From Maribellus sp. YY47 (GTDB taxonomy: Bacteria; Bacteroidota; Bacteroidia; Bacteroidales; Prolixibacteraceae), in NCBI RefSeq assembly GCF_023111095.1, contig NZ_JALGYW010000013.1:95164-159163 (forward strand): 64,000 bases of DNA. The letters are read 5' to 3'. Positions 8,411 to 16,745 of this stretch are shown one piece after another. A program made the position numbers and the translations under genes. The notes beneath the pieces were generated by a model. The model searched no databases. It saw only the letters and a program-made list of their open reading frames with translations, and was not told where the DNA came from. The first letter of the stretch is position 1. Every line of letters starts with the position of its first letter.

Positions 8411-8418
8411 TATTTTTG
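8411..8418 (+). promoter_or_regulatory. -7 element ahead of the RsmI-like gene
   Basis: TATTTTTG, an exact TAnnTTTG match, lies 17 bp before the ATG at 8435 and implies a leader of about 12 nt. Confidence 0.5.
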
Positions 8419-8434
8419 CACAAATCTTTTTACG

Positions 8435-9133
8435 ATGGCTTCACTTTATCTTGTTCCCAATGTTTTGGCCGATGGCGACTGGCAATCGGTTATGCCCGCA
8501 CCTGTTTTTACGGTGCTTACTTCTACCAAATTTTATATCGTTGAAAATATTCGTACGGCACGTCGTTTTATGAAACAGGTAAACCGCGATATCGACATTG
8601 ATTCGTGTACTTTTTTCGAAATAAATAAACACACTCAGGCCCAGGACCTACCCCGTTTTTTACAGCCACTGGAACAGGGGAACGATGTGGCGGTTATTTC
8701 CGAAGCGGGATGTCCGGGAGTCGCTGATCCCGGAGCCGATGTGGTTCGGCTGGCTCACCAAAAAGGATTAAAAGTTGTGCCGATCGTTGGCCCGTCGTCT
8801 ATTTTGCTGGCTTTGATGGCTTCCGGATTAAACGGACAAAATTTTGCGTTTCGCGGATATCTGCCCGTAAAACCGAATGAACGCACGCGCGAACTGGCCA
8901 ACCTAGAGCGGAAAATCAAATCATCAGGACAGACCCAGATTTTTATTGAAACACCTTACCGAAATAACCAGATGGTAGAAGATATTCTGAAAAGTTGTTC
9001 GCCCTCTACCCTTTTGTGTATTGGCGCCAACATTACCGCAGAAAACGAATTTATTGTCACAAAAACGGTGCAGCAATGGAAAGGAAAGGTGCCTGACTTG
9101 CACAAACAGCCGGTAATCTTTTTGCTGGGATAA
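8435..9133 (+). CDS. RsmI-like SAM-dependent methyltransferase (tetrapyrrole methylase fold)
   Basis: A 232-residue protein of the tetrapyrrole methylase superfamily, closest in pattern to RsmI (16S rRNA C1402 2'-O-methyltransferase). SEAGCPGVADPGADVVRLAHQ and VGPSSILLALMASGLNGQNFAFRGYLP are the conserved SAM and substrate loops, and FIETPYRNNQMVEDIL is the RsmI family segment. The N-terminus (MASLYLVPNVLAD) lacks the usual G-rich opening and the chain is shorter than E. coli RsmI (286). This is the common Bacteroidota variant, and a second canonical RsmI may exist elsewhere. Monocistronic, converging with the membrane-NUDIX gene after 2 bp. Confidence 0.85.
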   Translation: MASLYLVPNVLADGDWQSVMPAPVFTVLTSTKFYIVENIRTARRFMKQVNRDIDIDSCTFFEINKHTQAQDLPRFLQPLEQGNDVAVISEAGCPGVADPGADVVRLAHQKGLKVVPIVGPSSILLALMASGLNGQNFAFRGYLPVKPNERTRELANLERKIKSSGQTQIFIETPYRNNQMVEDILKSCSPSTLLCIGANITAENEFIVTKTVQQWKGKVPDLHKQPVIFLLG

Positions 9134-9135
9134 TA

Positions 9136-10203
9136 CTAAATCAACTTTTGTTGGATGAGCATGGCGTATTCCTGCTCAAAGTTGGGGGTAAAAATTCCGT
9201 TACCGATTTCGCTCTCGATTTGCTTTTTAGTCCAGAAACGAAGCTCTTCCACTTCGTCGGACTGAATTCCAATATTTTTGAAATCGTGGGTGGTAAACAG
9301 ATAAATGAGTTCAGCTTCTACTTCCGATTCCCACTTGTAGACCTTTTGCAGACGGGCGCTGAAGTCTGCTAAGCCAATTTCTTCGGAGGCTTCTTTTTTT
9401 AGCGCTGCTTCCAGGGTTTCTCCCGCCGAAATATGACCGCCCACCGCTGTGTCCCATTTCCCGGGCTGAATCTGTTTATTCATCGGGCGTTTTTGAAGCA
9501 GAATCGATCCATTTCGGTTCAGTACGTGCAAATGCACCACCGGATGCAGCAATTTGCTCCCGTTGTGTACCTGGCTTCGCGGCGTCTGCCCAAGCACTTT
9601 TCCCTGCTCATCGACGAGCGGCACCCACTCTTCGCGGGCAAATCCTTTTTGAATTTTACGCTGTCTCAGCCATTCAAACAAAAAATAGATTCCGAATATC
9701 ACATAAAACAAACCTCCGCTAATAAAAGCCCAGGCTTCTTTACTCATGTAAAATGCCGAATAAAAAACGAGCAGAGTGTGAATCGAAAAGATGTAAAACA
9801 AGATTTTAAGGCTCCGTCGCATTTGCGCCATTTGCGCATCGTTGAATTCTGTTCCCTTGAGGTAACGTTGCCCCATGAGACCGATAATATTTACCCTCGA
9901 GAATGCAGAAACGGCCAGCACAACAATCAGAATCAGTTCAACGAGTCCGGGTTTTAATTTGAAAAAGATATCGTTATCCAGCAAAATAGAAACGGCACCC
10001 AGAGCCACGAGTAAAAGTGTATCGAACAGCACAAATTTCTCAAACCGTTTTTCTTTTATGGCCACCCATACCAATTCGGCAATACCTACACCAACAGCCA
10101 CAAAAAGCCCGATTTTAGTCCCCCAGATTTCATCGGCAGCGATAAAAACAAAAAGAGGAATAAAACCGGGCAATAATTTCTTTAGCAGTTGTGCTCTGTT
10201 CAT
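9136..10203 (-). CDS. Membrane IspZ/YciB-like domain fused to a NUDIX hydrolase
   Basis: A 355-residue two-part protein. Residues 1-180 hold about six hydrophobic segments resembling the septation protein A (YciB/IspZ) family (LLKKLLPGFIPLFVFIAADE, VLFDTLLLVALGAVSILLDN, the LKPGL motif). Residues 190-355 form a NUDIX domain like the IPP-isomerase/YfcD group, with the NUDIX box at 256-278 (G-x5-E then KE-x2-EE-x-G; Lys270 replaces the usual Arg). It should tether a diphosphate-linked hydrolase or isomerase to the cytoplasmic face of the membrane. It follows the FKBP gene after 21 bp, probably one operon. The fusion is visible; the substrate is unknown. Confidence 0.8.
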   Translation of the reverse strand: MNRAQLLKKLLPGFIPLFVFIAADEIWGTKIGLFVAVGVGIAELVWVAIKEKRFEKFVLFDTLLLVALGAVSILLDNDIFFKLKPGLVELILIVVLAVSAFSRVNIIGLMGQRYLKGTEFNDAQMAQMRRSLKILFYIFSIHTLLVFYSAFYMSKEAWAFISGGLFYVIFGIYFLFEWLRQRKIQKGFAREEWVPLVDEQGKVLGQTPRSQVHNGSKLLHPVVHLHVLNRNGSILLQKRPMNKQIQPGKWDTAVGGHISAGETLEAALKKEASEEIGLADFSARLQKVYKWESEVEAELIYLFTTHDFKNIGIQSDEVEELRFWTKKQIESEIGNGIFTPNFEQEYAMLIQQKLI

Positions 10204-10224
10204 GTTTTTCGAGCCAAACTGATT

Positions 10225-10764
10225 CTATTCGGTAGTGGTTTCCAACGGAATCACTTTAGAAACTTCAACTTCCATCAAAATAGTCTTGAACATTCCCACC
10301 GTTCCTGAACCGTTTTGACCGTATGCTAATGCCGAGTTGATTACCAATCTCGATCTCGTACCGGGTTGCATGTAAGTTACGCCTTCTTCCAAACCTGAAA
10401 TAGTACTACCGGCTCCTGCGATTAACGAAAGCGGTTCAAACCGATGGCCTTCGAGATAGCCGCTGGATTGATCCACCAAAAAGCTGTCGATCACTCCTTC
10501 GCTGTCTTTGTCCAAAACCCAGGTTGCATAGAAAATCTGTACTTCGTCGCCCAATTTAATGGTGTCGCCCTCGCCTGTACCCGGTTCGTTGAAATAATAC
10601 AGTCCCGATTTTGTTGGTTCTGCATTCGGATGTTTGGCTGCCAAATATTCGTCAAGTGTAGCCAATTCTTCCTGTCTCATTTTTTCATAGTCGATGCCAT
10701 CGCTACAGGCAAAAAAGCCAACTGCTGAAAACAGGAAAAACAATCCCGTTAATATTTTCTTCAT
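10225..10764 (-). CDS. FKBP-type peptidyl-prolyl isomerase, lipoprotein
   Basis: A 179-residue lipoprotein starting at the ATG at 10764, which begins the signal peptide MKKILTGLFFLF; nine further upstream codons are not needed. The lipobox is GFFAC, with acylated Cys near residue 20. The FKBP fold covers about residues 60-175: a TIKLGDEVQIFYATWVLD strand, an inserted flap containing DSSGYLEGHRF-like sequence, then AGSTISGLEEGVTYMQPGTRSRLVINSALAYG, the family core. It should catalyse proline isomerisation in the periplasm or at the outer membrane. First gene of the unit with the NUDIX fusion; own -7 element 58 bp upstream. Confidence 0.88.
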   Translation of the reverse strand: MKKILTGLFFLFSAVGFFACSDGIDYEKMRQEELATLDEYLAAKHPNAEPTKSGLYYFNEPGTGEGDTIKLGDEVQIFYATWVLDKDSEGVIDSFLVDQSSGYLEGHRFEPLSLIAGAGSTISGLEEGVTYMQPGTRSRLVINSALAYGQNGSGTVGMFKTILMEVEVSKVIPLETTTE

Positions 10765-10821
10765 TTTTCTACTGGTGTTATCTGTTATCAATTATTATTA
10801 CTGGTTATTCTGAAAACGCTA

Positions 10822-10829
10822 CAAAGTTA
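10822..10829 (-). promoter_or_regulatory. -7 element ahead of the FKBP gene
   Basis: The complement of CAAAGTTA is TAACTTTG, matching TAnnTTTG on the minus strand. Expected start site is near 10817, about 53 nt before the ATG. Confidence 0.45.
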
Positions 10830-10904
10830 AAAAGCTTATTCAATTATCATCCTTTAAAACAAAACAGTACATACATTCGCTAATCTTGCTGATCAATGCT
10901 GAAA

Positions 10905-11933
10905 TCAAATCACGGTTTCGTCCAATAGATGCTTAAACTCGGGTAAAAGTTGCGTGAATTTTTCCAAAGTGTCTTTAAAATTCAATTCCGATTCTCCGCC
11001 TGCTGCATTCAAATGACCGCCGCCATTGAAATGCTCGCTCGAAAATTTATTGGCCGGAAAATTTCCTTTCGAACGGAAGGAAGCTTTCACATAGTTTTCC
11101 TTTTCGATAAAAAGCGCACTGAATACGATGTTATTGATTGAAAGCGGATAATTCACAAATCCTTCTGTATCTCCGGGGGTAAAATTAAAGCGTTCCAATT
11201 CCTCCTTTGTAAGGCTGATAACGGCAGCCCTGTATTCGGGAAAGACTTTCATTTTTTCGTATAAACAATAGCCCATCAGCTTCATTCGGTCGGCTGAAAA
11301 ATTATGAAATACCGCAGACTGAATCCTGTCGGTATTGATGCCATAATTCAACAGTTCCGATACCGTTTTAAACGTATTCTGCGAAGTATTATGACTAAAA
11401 CCTCCGGTGTCGGTAAGTATGCCGGTATAAAGCGCTTCGGCAACCTGTTGGTTGATGTATTCGTGGTACCCCAGTTGCGAAATTACATCGAACACCAACT
11501 CGGCCGACGAACTGTAAGAAGGCTCCGATATTGTATAATCACAAAAATCAGTGGGATACGGATGATGGTCAATCAAAATTTTTGTTTTTTGAAAGCAGGC
11601 AATCATTTTTGAAAGGTGCCCGGCACGTTTTTGCTCGTTAAAATCGACACAGATCATCACGTCTGAATCAAACAACCATTCTTTTGCTGCTTTCTTCTCT
11701 TTCTCGTAGATCATCACCTGAACATCAGACGAAAACCATTTCAGAAAACCGGGATAATCGTTGGCCGAAATTACTTTTACCTGTAATCCCTTGTTGGCAA
11801 GCGTTTGCCCAAGCCCCAAAGCCGAACCAATCGCATCTCCATCCGGGTTTTCGTGTGGAATAATACTTACTTTAGCCGCACTTCCCAACTTCTCTTCAAT
11901 CGCACTAAATATCTCTTTTACAGTATTTTTCAA
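10905..11933 (-). CDS. nrnA: DHH-family phosphoesterase (NrnA-like oligoribonuclease/pAp phosphatase)
   Basis: A DHH/DHHA1 protein of about 342 residues. Motifs in order are PHENPDGDAIGSALGL (motif I), VDFNEQKRAGHL (motif II), LIDHHPYP (the DHH motif), TGILTDTGGFSHNTS (motif IV) and the C-terminal DHHA1 segment GGGHLNAAGGESE. NrnA-type enzymes degrade 2-5-nt RNAs and remove the 3' phosphate from pAp. No ATG precedes motif I. A TTG at 11957 lies inside a promoter element, so I chose the TTG at 11933, which leaves a normal N-terminus. Start is uncertain; family is firm. Confidence 0.88.
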   Translation of the reverse strand: MKNTVKEIFSAIEEKLGSAAKVSIIPHENPDGDAIGSALGLGQTLANKGLQVKVISANDYPGFLKWFSSDVQVMIYEKEKKAAKEWLFDSDVMICVDFNEQKRAGHLSKMIACFQKTKILIDHHPYPTDFCDYTISEPSYSSSAELVFDVISQLGYHEYINQQVAEALYTGILTDTGGFSHNTSQNTFKTVSELLNYGINTDRIQSAVFHNFSADRMKLMGYCLYEKMKVFPEYRAAVISLTKEELERFNFTPGDTEGFVNYPLSINNIVFSALFIEKENYVKASFRSKGNFPANKFSSEHFNGGGHLNAAGGESELNFKDTLEKFTQLLPEFKHLLDETVI

Positions 11934-11954
11934 GTCTAAAAAATTTTGAAGGGA

Positions 11955-11962
11955 CAAATATA
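11955..11962 (-). promoter_or_regulatory. -7 element ahead of the nrnA-like gene
   Basis: The complement of CAAATATA is TATATTTG, an exact TAnnTTTG match on the minus strand. It covers the TTG at 11957 and argues for a downstream translational start. The ndk gene is transcribed away on the other strand. Confidence 0.5.
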
Positions 11963-12043
11963 CTAATTCTTAAGCGGGTGAAAAGGTTAAAATATTCTAT
12001 TTTTAGTATTATTGTAAACAGCAACTAAACAAAAACTTAAATT

Positions 12044-12463
12044 ATGGCAGGTAACCTTACCTTCACAATGATTAAACCTACTGCGGTTAAGAACAATCAC
12101 ACGGGTGATATTCTGAAAATGATAAACGACGCGGGATTTAAAATTATCGCGATGAAATATACCCGGCTGGCTCCCGAACGGGCCGAATTGTTTTATGCCG
12201 TTCACAAAGGCAAACCTTTTTTCGAACGCCTGGTGAGTTTTATGTGTTCGGGCCCCATTGTGGCGGCTATTCTTGAAAAAGAAAATGCGGTGGAAGATTT
12301 TCGGAAGCTTATCGGATCTACCAACCCCGAAAAAGCGGAAGAAGGTACGGTACGTAAACGTTATGCTACCAGTATGACAGAAAATGCGGTTCACGGCTCC
12401 GACAGCGACGAGAATGCCAACATTGAGGCCGACTTTTTCTTTTCAAAGCTTGAGCGGTACTAA
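12044..12463 (+). CDS. ndk: Nucleoside diphosphate kinase
   Basis: A 139-residue Ndk that transfers the gamma phosphate between NTPs and NDPs through a phosphohistidine. Seen: [17 protein letters not shown] at the N-terminus, [43 protein letters not shown], and the catalytic His117 in NAVHGSDS. Length is normal. The leader contains TATTTTTA near 11999, one base off the -7 consensus. It converges with the DUF721 gene after 4 bp. Confidence 0.97.
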   Translation: MAGNLTFTMIKPTAVKNNHTGDILKMINDAGFKIIAMKYTRLAPERAELFYAVHKGKPFFERLVSFMCSGPIVAAILEKENAVEDFRKLIGSTNPEKAEEGTVRKRYATSMTENAVHGSDSDENANIEADFFFSKLERY

Positions 12464-12467
12464 CAAT

Positions 12468-12758
12468 TTACCTGAATACAATACGTTTGATAATTTCGCC
12501 TCCGGCATTTTCATTGATCCGGCGACAAATCTCTTCACGCATCAGGAAGAGTTCGTTTTTTACCACTGACGAACTGATCTCGACATACAATATTCCATCC
12601 CGGATGTATATGTTACGGGTATAATGTGCGATGGTTTTTCCAAGCAGTGCCTCCCACCCTTCAACAATATCGACCTCTTTTAGCTTTCGTTCGATGCGGT
12701 TTTGTTCGATGTATTCTTTCAAAACGTCGCTTAACGATTGTGTATTGCTCCTTCTCAT
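12468..12758 (-). CDS. DUF721 (DciA-like) protein
   Basis: A 96-residue DUF721 protein: basic helical N-terminus (SLSDVLKEYIEQNRIERKLKEVDIVEGWEALLG), then a small beta domain (NIYIRDGILYVEISSSVVKNELFLMREEICRRIN). DUF721 includes DciA, the helicase loader/activator of most bacteria, and in Bacteroidota it usually follows recF as here. Its ATG overlaps the recF stop by 1 bp (TAATG), so translation is coupled. Probably acts in DNA replication or repair; the DciA role in this phylum is inference. Confidence 0.85.
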   Translation of the reverse strand: MRRSNTQSLSDVLKEYIEQNRIERKLKEVDIVEGWEALLGKTIAHYTRNIYIRDGILYVEISSSVVKNELFLMREEICRRINENAGGEIIKRIVFR

Positions 12759-13861
12759 TATACACGTTTTACTTTTCCTGTTTCCACATTAAAAATACGA
12801 AAATCGGTTCCAAGCTTTCGTATCATCGCATCTAAATGACTGCGATCGGTATCGGTAATAAAAATCTGTCCGAATTGTTCGCCCGCAACAGTTGTTACAA
12901 TTTGCTGCACCCGGTGTTGATCCAGTTTATCAAAAATATCGTCGAGCAGCAGGATCGGTTTTATGCCTGAAATTTCCTTTATAAAATCAAATTGGGCCAG
13001 TTTCAGCGCCACCAGGTAGGTTTTCTTTTGTCCCTGCGAACCCAGTTTTTTCATCGGGAAATTCCCCAGGTTCAGTAACAGGTCATCTTTATGGATACCC
13101 ACAGTGGTGTATTGTGCCGCCCGGTCTTTTAATACCGAATCTTTCAGCAATTGTCCAAAATCGGTTTCATACAAATCGGATTGGTGCACAAGGTCGACTT
13201 CTTCATTTCCCTGCGAAATAAAAGTATAATAGCGCTGAAAAACAGGAATCAGTTTTTTCACAAATTCAGTACGTTCACGATGAATTCGCGTGCCATAGTC
13301 CAACAGCTGATCATCCCAAATCGACAACAAATCGGCATCGAAGCGTCTTTCTGCAGCAAAATGCTTTAGCAAATTGTTCCGTTGCACCAGTGCACGGTTG
13401 TATTTAAGCAGGTCGTCGAGATAATTCTGGTTGTATTGCGAAATCACCCCATCCATAAATTTACGGCGTTCGTCGCTTCCTCCTAAAATAAGTTCAACAT
13501 CCGACGGGGAAATCATTACCAGCGGTAATAAACCAATGTGCTCCTGAAGCTTTTTGTAGACTTTTGAATTCCGCTTAAACTGCTTCTTTTGTCCTTTTTG
13601 AATACCACAGGCGATGGTTTCCGATGAATCCAGCCGATCGTAAGTACCATTCAACATAAAATAGCTTTCGTCGTGATTAATGTTTAACAGATCGCTGGAG
13701 TTGAAAAAGCTTTTACAAAATGACAAATAATAGATGGCATCGAGCATGTTGGTTTTACCGGCTCCATTCTTCCCGATAAAACAATTTAACCGGGGGGAAA
13801 ATTCAACCGTAGCCTCGTTTATATTTTTAAAATTTACAATTGAAATTTCTTCAATTCGCAT
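12758..13861 (-). CDS. recF: DNA replication/repair protein RecF
   Basis: A 367-residue SMC-like ATPase. Walker A is GKNGAGKT (residues 30-37), the signature region is KKLGSQGQKKTYLVALKLAQ, and Walker B is ILLLDDIFDKLD. RecF binds gapped DNA and helps load RecA with RecOR. It starts the recF-DUF721 unit with a -7 element about 27 bp upstream, and is divergent from the TPR gene. Length matches the family. Confidence 0.96.
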   Translation of the reverse strand: MRIEEISIVNFKNINEATVEFSPRLNCFIGKNGAGKTNMLDAIYYLSFCKSFFNSSDLLNINHDESYFMLNGTYDRLDSSETIACGIQKGQKKQFKRNSKVYKKLQEHIGLLPLVMISPSDVELILGGSDERRKFMDGVISQYNQNYLDDLLKYNRALVQRNNLLKHFAAERRFDADLLSIWDDQLLDYGTRIHRERTEFVKKLIPVFQRYYTFISQGNEEVDLVHQSDLYETDFGQLLKDSVLKDRAAQYTTVGIHKDDLLLNLGNFPMKKLGSQGQKKTYLVALKLAQFDFIKEISGIKPILLLDDIFDKLDQHRVQQIVTTVAGEQFGQIFITDTDRSHLDAMIRKLGTDFRIFNVETGKVKRV

Positions 13862-13887
13862 GCTTTAAATTCTTTGATAAGGATGTA

Positions 13888-13895
13888 CAAAACTA
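13888..13895 (-). promoter_or_regulatory. -7 element ahead of recF
   Basis: The complement of CAAAACTA is TAGTTTTG, an exact TAnnTTTG match on the minus strand, predicting a leader of about 22 nt. Confidence 0.5.
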
Positions 13896-14009
13896 TTAAA
13901 AAAGCCTGCATTTTCAGGAATTGTTTACAAAAAGCCGATAATAACAAGCATCTGTTGATTATTCATCAAAATAATAAAGAGATACCCTAATCGATTATGA
14001 AAAAAAAAC

Positions 14010-14017
14010 TATTTTTG
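14010..14017 (+). promoter_or_regulatory. -7 element ahead of the TPR gene
   Basis: TATTTTTG matches TAnnTTTG exactly, 25 bp before the ATG at 14043. The region between this and the recF promoter (13896-14009) is AT-rich with no other feature I can name. Confidence 0.5.
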
Positions 14018-14042
14018 CCCCACAATTTTGAAATAGAAAAAG

Positions 14043-14729
14043 ATGGCTAAGAAAAAAACTGAACAAGTCGACAATTTACAAGAACTTGAAAGCGCTTTAA
14101 CAAAAACTGAACAGTTTATTGAAGACAATCAAAAAATCATCAGTTATGCTGTTGCTGGTATTGTATTGGTAGTTGCTGTTTTCCTTGGATTTAAAAAGTT
14201 TTATGTTCAACCACAGGAAAAAGAAGCCAACTCACAAATGTTTATGGCTGTAAACTATTTCGAAAAAGATTCATTTAACCTGGCAATTAACGGCGACGGT
14301 AACTATTTAGGATTCCTTGATATTATTGACGATTACGGAATTACCAAAGCAGCTAACCGTGCAGCTTATTACACCGGGATTTCGTACCTGCACCTGGGAC
14401 AGTACGAAGAAGCAATCGATTATCTGAATAAATTTGATTCTGATGATCTTCTGTTAGCTCCGGTTGCAGAAGGCGCCAAAGGCGATGCTTACCTCGAACT
14501 GGGCGATAGCGATAAAGCGTTAAAGCAATACAAAAAAGCCTACAGCGAATACGAAAACGATCTTACAACCCCGGTTTACATGATGAAAGCAGCGAAATTG
14601 CTCGAATCGAATGGTGAACTGAAAGATGCACTTGCTTTATACGAAGGTGTGAAAAAGCAATTCCCGGCATCGACCGAAGCGACAAACGCAGACCGTTACA
14701 TCGCACGGGTGAAAATAAAGATGAACTAA
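14043..14729 (+). CDS. Membrane-anchored TPR protein (YfgM/AncA-like)
   Basis: A 228-residue protein: soluble N-terminus (MAKKKTEQVDNLQELE), one transmembrane helix at about residues 37-57 (IISYAVAGIVLVVAVFLGF), then TPR units in the outer part (AYYTGISYLHLGQYEEAIDYLNKF, AKGDAYLELGDSDKALKQYKKAYSEY, AAKLLESNGELKDALALYEGVKKQFP). The layout resembles YfgM, which links the Sec translocon to periplasmic chaperones, but assignment is only by architecture. A strong terminator follows 24 nt after its stop. Confidence 0.75.
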   Translation: MAKKKTEQVDNLQELESALTKTEQFIEDNQKIISYAVAGIVLVVAVFLGFKKFYVQPQEKEANSQMFMAVNYFEKDSFNLAINGDGNYLGFLDIIDDYGITKAANRAAYYTGISYLHLGQYEEAIDYLNKFDSDDLLLAPVAEGAKGDAYLELGDSDKALKQYKKAYSEYENDLTTPVYMMKAAKLLESNGELKDALALYEGVKKQFPASTEATNADRYIARVKIKMN

Positions 14730-14752
14730 TTATCTGAAAATTGATAACTTGC

Positions 14753-14780
14753 ACCCCTCTTCGGAGGGGTTTTTTATTTT
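14753..14780 (+). terminator. Rho-independent terminator with UUCG loop
   Basis: ACCCCTC-TTCG-GAGGGGT is a perfect 7-bp stem with a stable UUCG tetraloop, followed by TTTTTATTTT. It ends only 8 bases before the ribH ATG. Confidence 0.85.
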
Positions 14781-14788
14781 ATATAGTT

Positions 14789-15271
14789 ATGGCAACAAAA
14801 GATTTATCAGCGTACGATATTAACTCGGTTCCTTCGGCAGAAAACATGACCTTTGGAATTGTGGTAGCAGAATGGAATTGGGAAATCACTTCGGCTTTGG
14901 CCAAAGGTGCAGTAGCCACCTTAAAAAAGCACGGAGCAACAGACGAGAACATCTCCGTAAAATACGTTCCCGGAACCTTTGAACTTCCTTTAGGCGGGCA
15001 GTTTTTTGCTGAAATGGCCAACATCGATGCAGTGATTCTGCTGGGGTGTGTCATTCAGGGCGAAACACGTCATTTCGATTATATCTGCGAAGGCGTTACC
15101 CAGGGAACAGTGGACCTGAACCTAAAATACAACAAGCCTTTTATTTTTGGCGTTCTAACCACCAACGACGAACAACAGGCTTTGGACAGGGCCGGAGGCA
15201 AACACGGAAACAAAGGGGACGAAGCAGCCATTACTGCCATCAAAATGGTTAGCCTGCAACGCTCGTTCTAA
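14789..15271 (+). CDS. ribH: 6,7-dimethyl-8-ribityllumazine synthase
   Basis: A 160-residue lumazine synthase, the penultimate enzyme of riboflavin synthesis, joining the ribitylamino-uracil and the 4-carbon phosphate. Seen: FGIVVAEWNWEITSALAKGA, the PGTFELPLG loop, VILLGCVIQGETRHFDYICEGVTQG with the catalytic His in RHFDY, and PFIFGVLTTNDEQQALDRAGG. The ATG at 14789 is chosen because upstream codons lie in the terminator. Oddly, the terminator leaves almost no room for a promoter, so transcription must read through or start within or before the hairpin. No FMN riboswitch is present. Confidence 0.95.
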   Translation: MATKDLSAYDINSVPSAENMTFGIVVAEWNWEITSALAKGAVATLKKHGATDENISVKYVPGTFELPLGGQFFAEMANIDAVILLGCVIQGETRHFDYICEGVTQGTVDLNLKYNKPFIFGVLTTNDEQQALDRAGGKHGNKGDEAAITAIKMVSLQRSF

Positions 15272-15299
15272 AAAGGTAACTTACACGAAACAATACAAC

Positions 15300-15328
15300 A
15301 AAAAAAGGGCTTGCACTCTGCAAGCCCT
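15300..15328 (-). terminator. Terminator of the DUF4890-like gene
   Basis: A perfect 10-bp stem (AGGGCTTGCA/TGCAAGCCCT, 3-nt loop, 15306-15328). The T run is on the minus strand (complement of 15300-15306), so it serves the gene ending at 15361, and may also stop ribH transcripts. Confidence 0.8.
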
Positions 15329-15360
15329 ATCCTAACTAATTAAACTAAACTGTAGAAGAA

Positions 15361-15762
15361 TTAACGTTGCCCACCGGGACCTCCAGGTCCGCCAGGTCCT
15401 CTCTGTGAACGCCTTTCTTCCAGGTATTTTTCATATTTTTTATACTGGGCATCAGTAAGAATTTTCTTCATTTCGGCTTTTTGTTCTTCGCGCATCTTTG
15501 TCATTTTTTCACGCATAGCCTCGCGGTCGCCGCCTCCGTCTCTCATTTCCCCGCGCATTGCCGACATCTTTTCTCCCATTTTGGTATTCAGTTCCAATAC
15601 CTTTTTCGCCTGATCTTTATTCAGATCGAGGGTTTTTGTCAATTCTTCCGTTTGACGCTGGGCCATTTCCTTGGGATCAAAATTTCTGGGTCCCCTATCC
15701 TGTGCCATGGTTACTGTGGCAAATGCAATCACCGACAGTAATAATAAACCTAATTTTTTCAT
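15361..15762 (-). CDS. Secreted Spy/DUF4890-like protein with Gly-Pro tail
   Basis: A 133-residue exported protein. Signal peptide residues 1-20 (MKKLGLLLLSVIAFATVTMA). The mature part is charged and helical, with the pattern of small periplasmic Spy/DUF4890-type proteins: ELTKTLDLNKDQAKKVLELN, then a Met/Glu/Arg-rich stretch, then ILTDAQYKKYEKYLEERR. It ends in GPGG repeats (QRGPGGPGGPGGQR). Such proteins are linked to envelope stress or metal resistance in other bacteria; here no regulator is adjacent. Monocistronic. Confidence 0.75.
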   Translation of the reverse strand: MKKLGLLLLSVIAFATVTMAQDRGPRNFDPKEMAQRQTEELTKTLDLNKDQAKKVLELNTKMGEKMSAMRGEMRDGGGDREAMREKMTKMREEQKAEMKKILTDAQYKKYEKYLEERRSQRGPGGPGGPGGQR

Positions 15763-15938
15763 GCGTTTAAATTGTTTAATTTTTATAGTAACACATTAAG
15801 CGTTCGTAAGCTTCATCTTCGCAAACAGATACTTTTACCACGATTTACTTGTAATTATCGTTAATGTAAATTAGTAATCGTTATCACTGTGTGCTTTGAC
15901 GACCAACCCTTGAGAAGGTTTAATCGGGTATATAAAAA

Positions 15939-16580
15939 TTATATGCGGAAATGAAAATCGAGTCCCAGAATATCGAGGGAATTCCATACATCAGTTGTTC
16001 TGGACTTTTGTAATGCATAGTAAAAATCGAGATCAAACCGCCTGGACTTTATGGCGCGCAACCCCGAATAAATCCGTGCCAGATGTAAATCATTAGGACT
16101 TAATTTCATAAACGTTTCCTCTGAAAGATAGAAAGTCATTCCCCATTTCGCCATCGAAGGGAAATAAAGGCTAAATGCCTGGCGGTGTCTGAAATTATTA
16201 TCGGCTTTTTTGAAAGTCCTGTATTCTATCCGGTTTGCAAAATTAAATACAAAATTTTGAAGGTTATGATGGAGATTGGCAAATAGCATCGGCCGGTTTT
16301 CGGTCAACCAACTCCCGTTACCCCTGTTGTAATCCAACAACCGATAACCCAAACCATACTTTAACCACCTGTTTGGAATATGACCTACATTTATCTCTGC
16401 GTATTTAACCCCTATGGAATTTGAAGCTGTTGAATAGTGAATCTTTTCGGCCGCATCAATAACGATTTTATCAAACGGTTTCACCTGAACCTGGTTTTTA
16501 TTCCAAACCTCCAGGTCCCGCTTCTGTGCATACACCTGAAACGATGCAATAAAGAATATTATGATCAACCATTTTAACAT
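15939..16580 (-). CDS. DUF2490 outer-membrane barrel protein
   Basis: A 213-residue protein from the ATG at 16580, where the signal peptide MLKWLIIIFFIASFQVYA begins; an upstream extension to 16634 is unlikely. The mature part has alternating strands and family segments typical of DUF2490 (WLKYGLGYRLLDYN, FVFNFANRIEYRTF, FRHRQAFSLYFP, and LDFDFHF-like terminal strand ending in FRI). Function unknown; probably a small barrel. Divergent from the TetR gene. Confidence 0.7.
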   Translation of the reverse strand: MLKWLIIIFFIASFQVYAQKRDLEVWNKNQVQVKPFDKIVIDAAEKIHYSTASNSIGVKYAEINVGHIPNRWLKYGLGYRLLDYNRGNGSWLTENRPMLFANLHHNLQNFVFNFANRIEYRTFKKADNNFRHRQAFSLYFPSMAKWGMTFYLSEETFMKLSPNDLHLARIYSGLRAIKSRRFDLDFYYALQKSRTTDVWNSLDILGLDFHFRI

Positions 16581-16720
16581 AATAGCAAAAGTATCAAAAC
16601 CGTTAATCGAAGTCTGACGTGTTGCTAATATCAATCATAAAATAACCTGAACTTAATATTAATTCGCTTTCATCAAAAACTTATGTTTTCAAAAATGAAT
16701 AAGTCAATTAATATTTTTTG

Positions 16721-16728
16721 TACTTTTG
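16721..16728 (+). promoter_or_regulatory. -7 element ahead of the TetR gene
   Basis: TACTTTTG matches TAnnTTTG, 17 bp before the ATG at 16746. It lies inside the longer open frame that begins at 16683, supporting the shorter start. Confidence 0.5.
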
Positions 16729-16745
16729 AACGAAATTCGTCGAAA

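Noticed and set aside
11987..12394. Minus-strand 135-codon frame opposite ndk
   Set aside because: Mirrors a certain housekeeping gene; composition is rich in Phe/His/Arg as is typical for shadow frames.
14731..14790. Possible FMN riboswitch ahead of ribH
   Set aside because: The conserved FMN aptamer elements are not present; only a simple UUCG-loop terminator is found.
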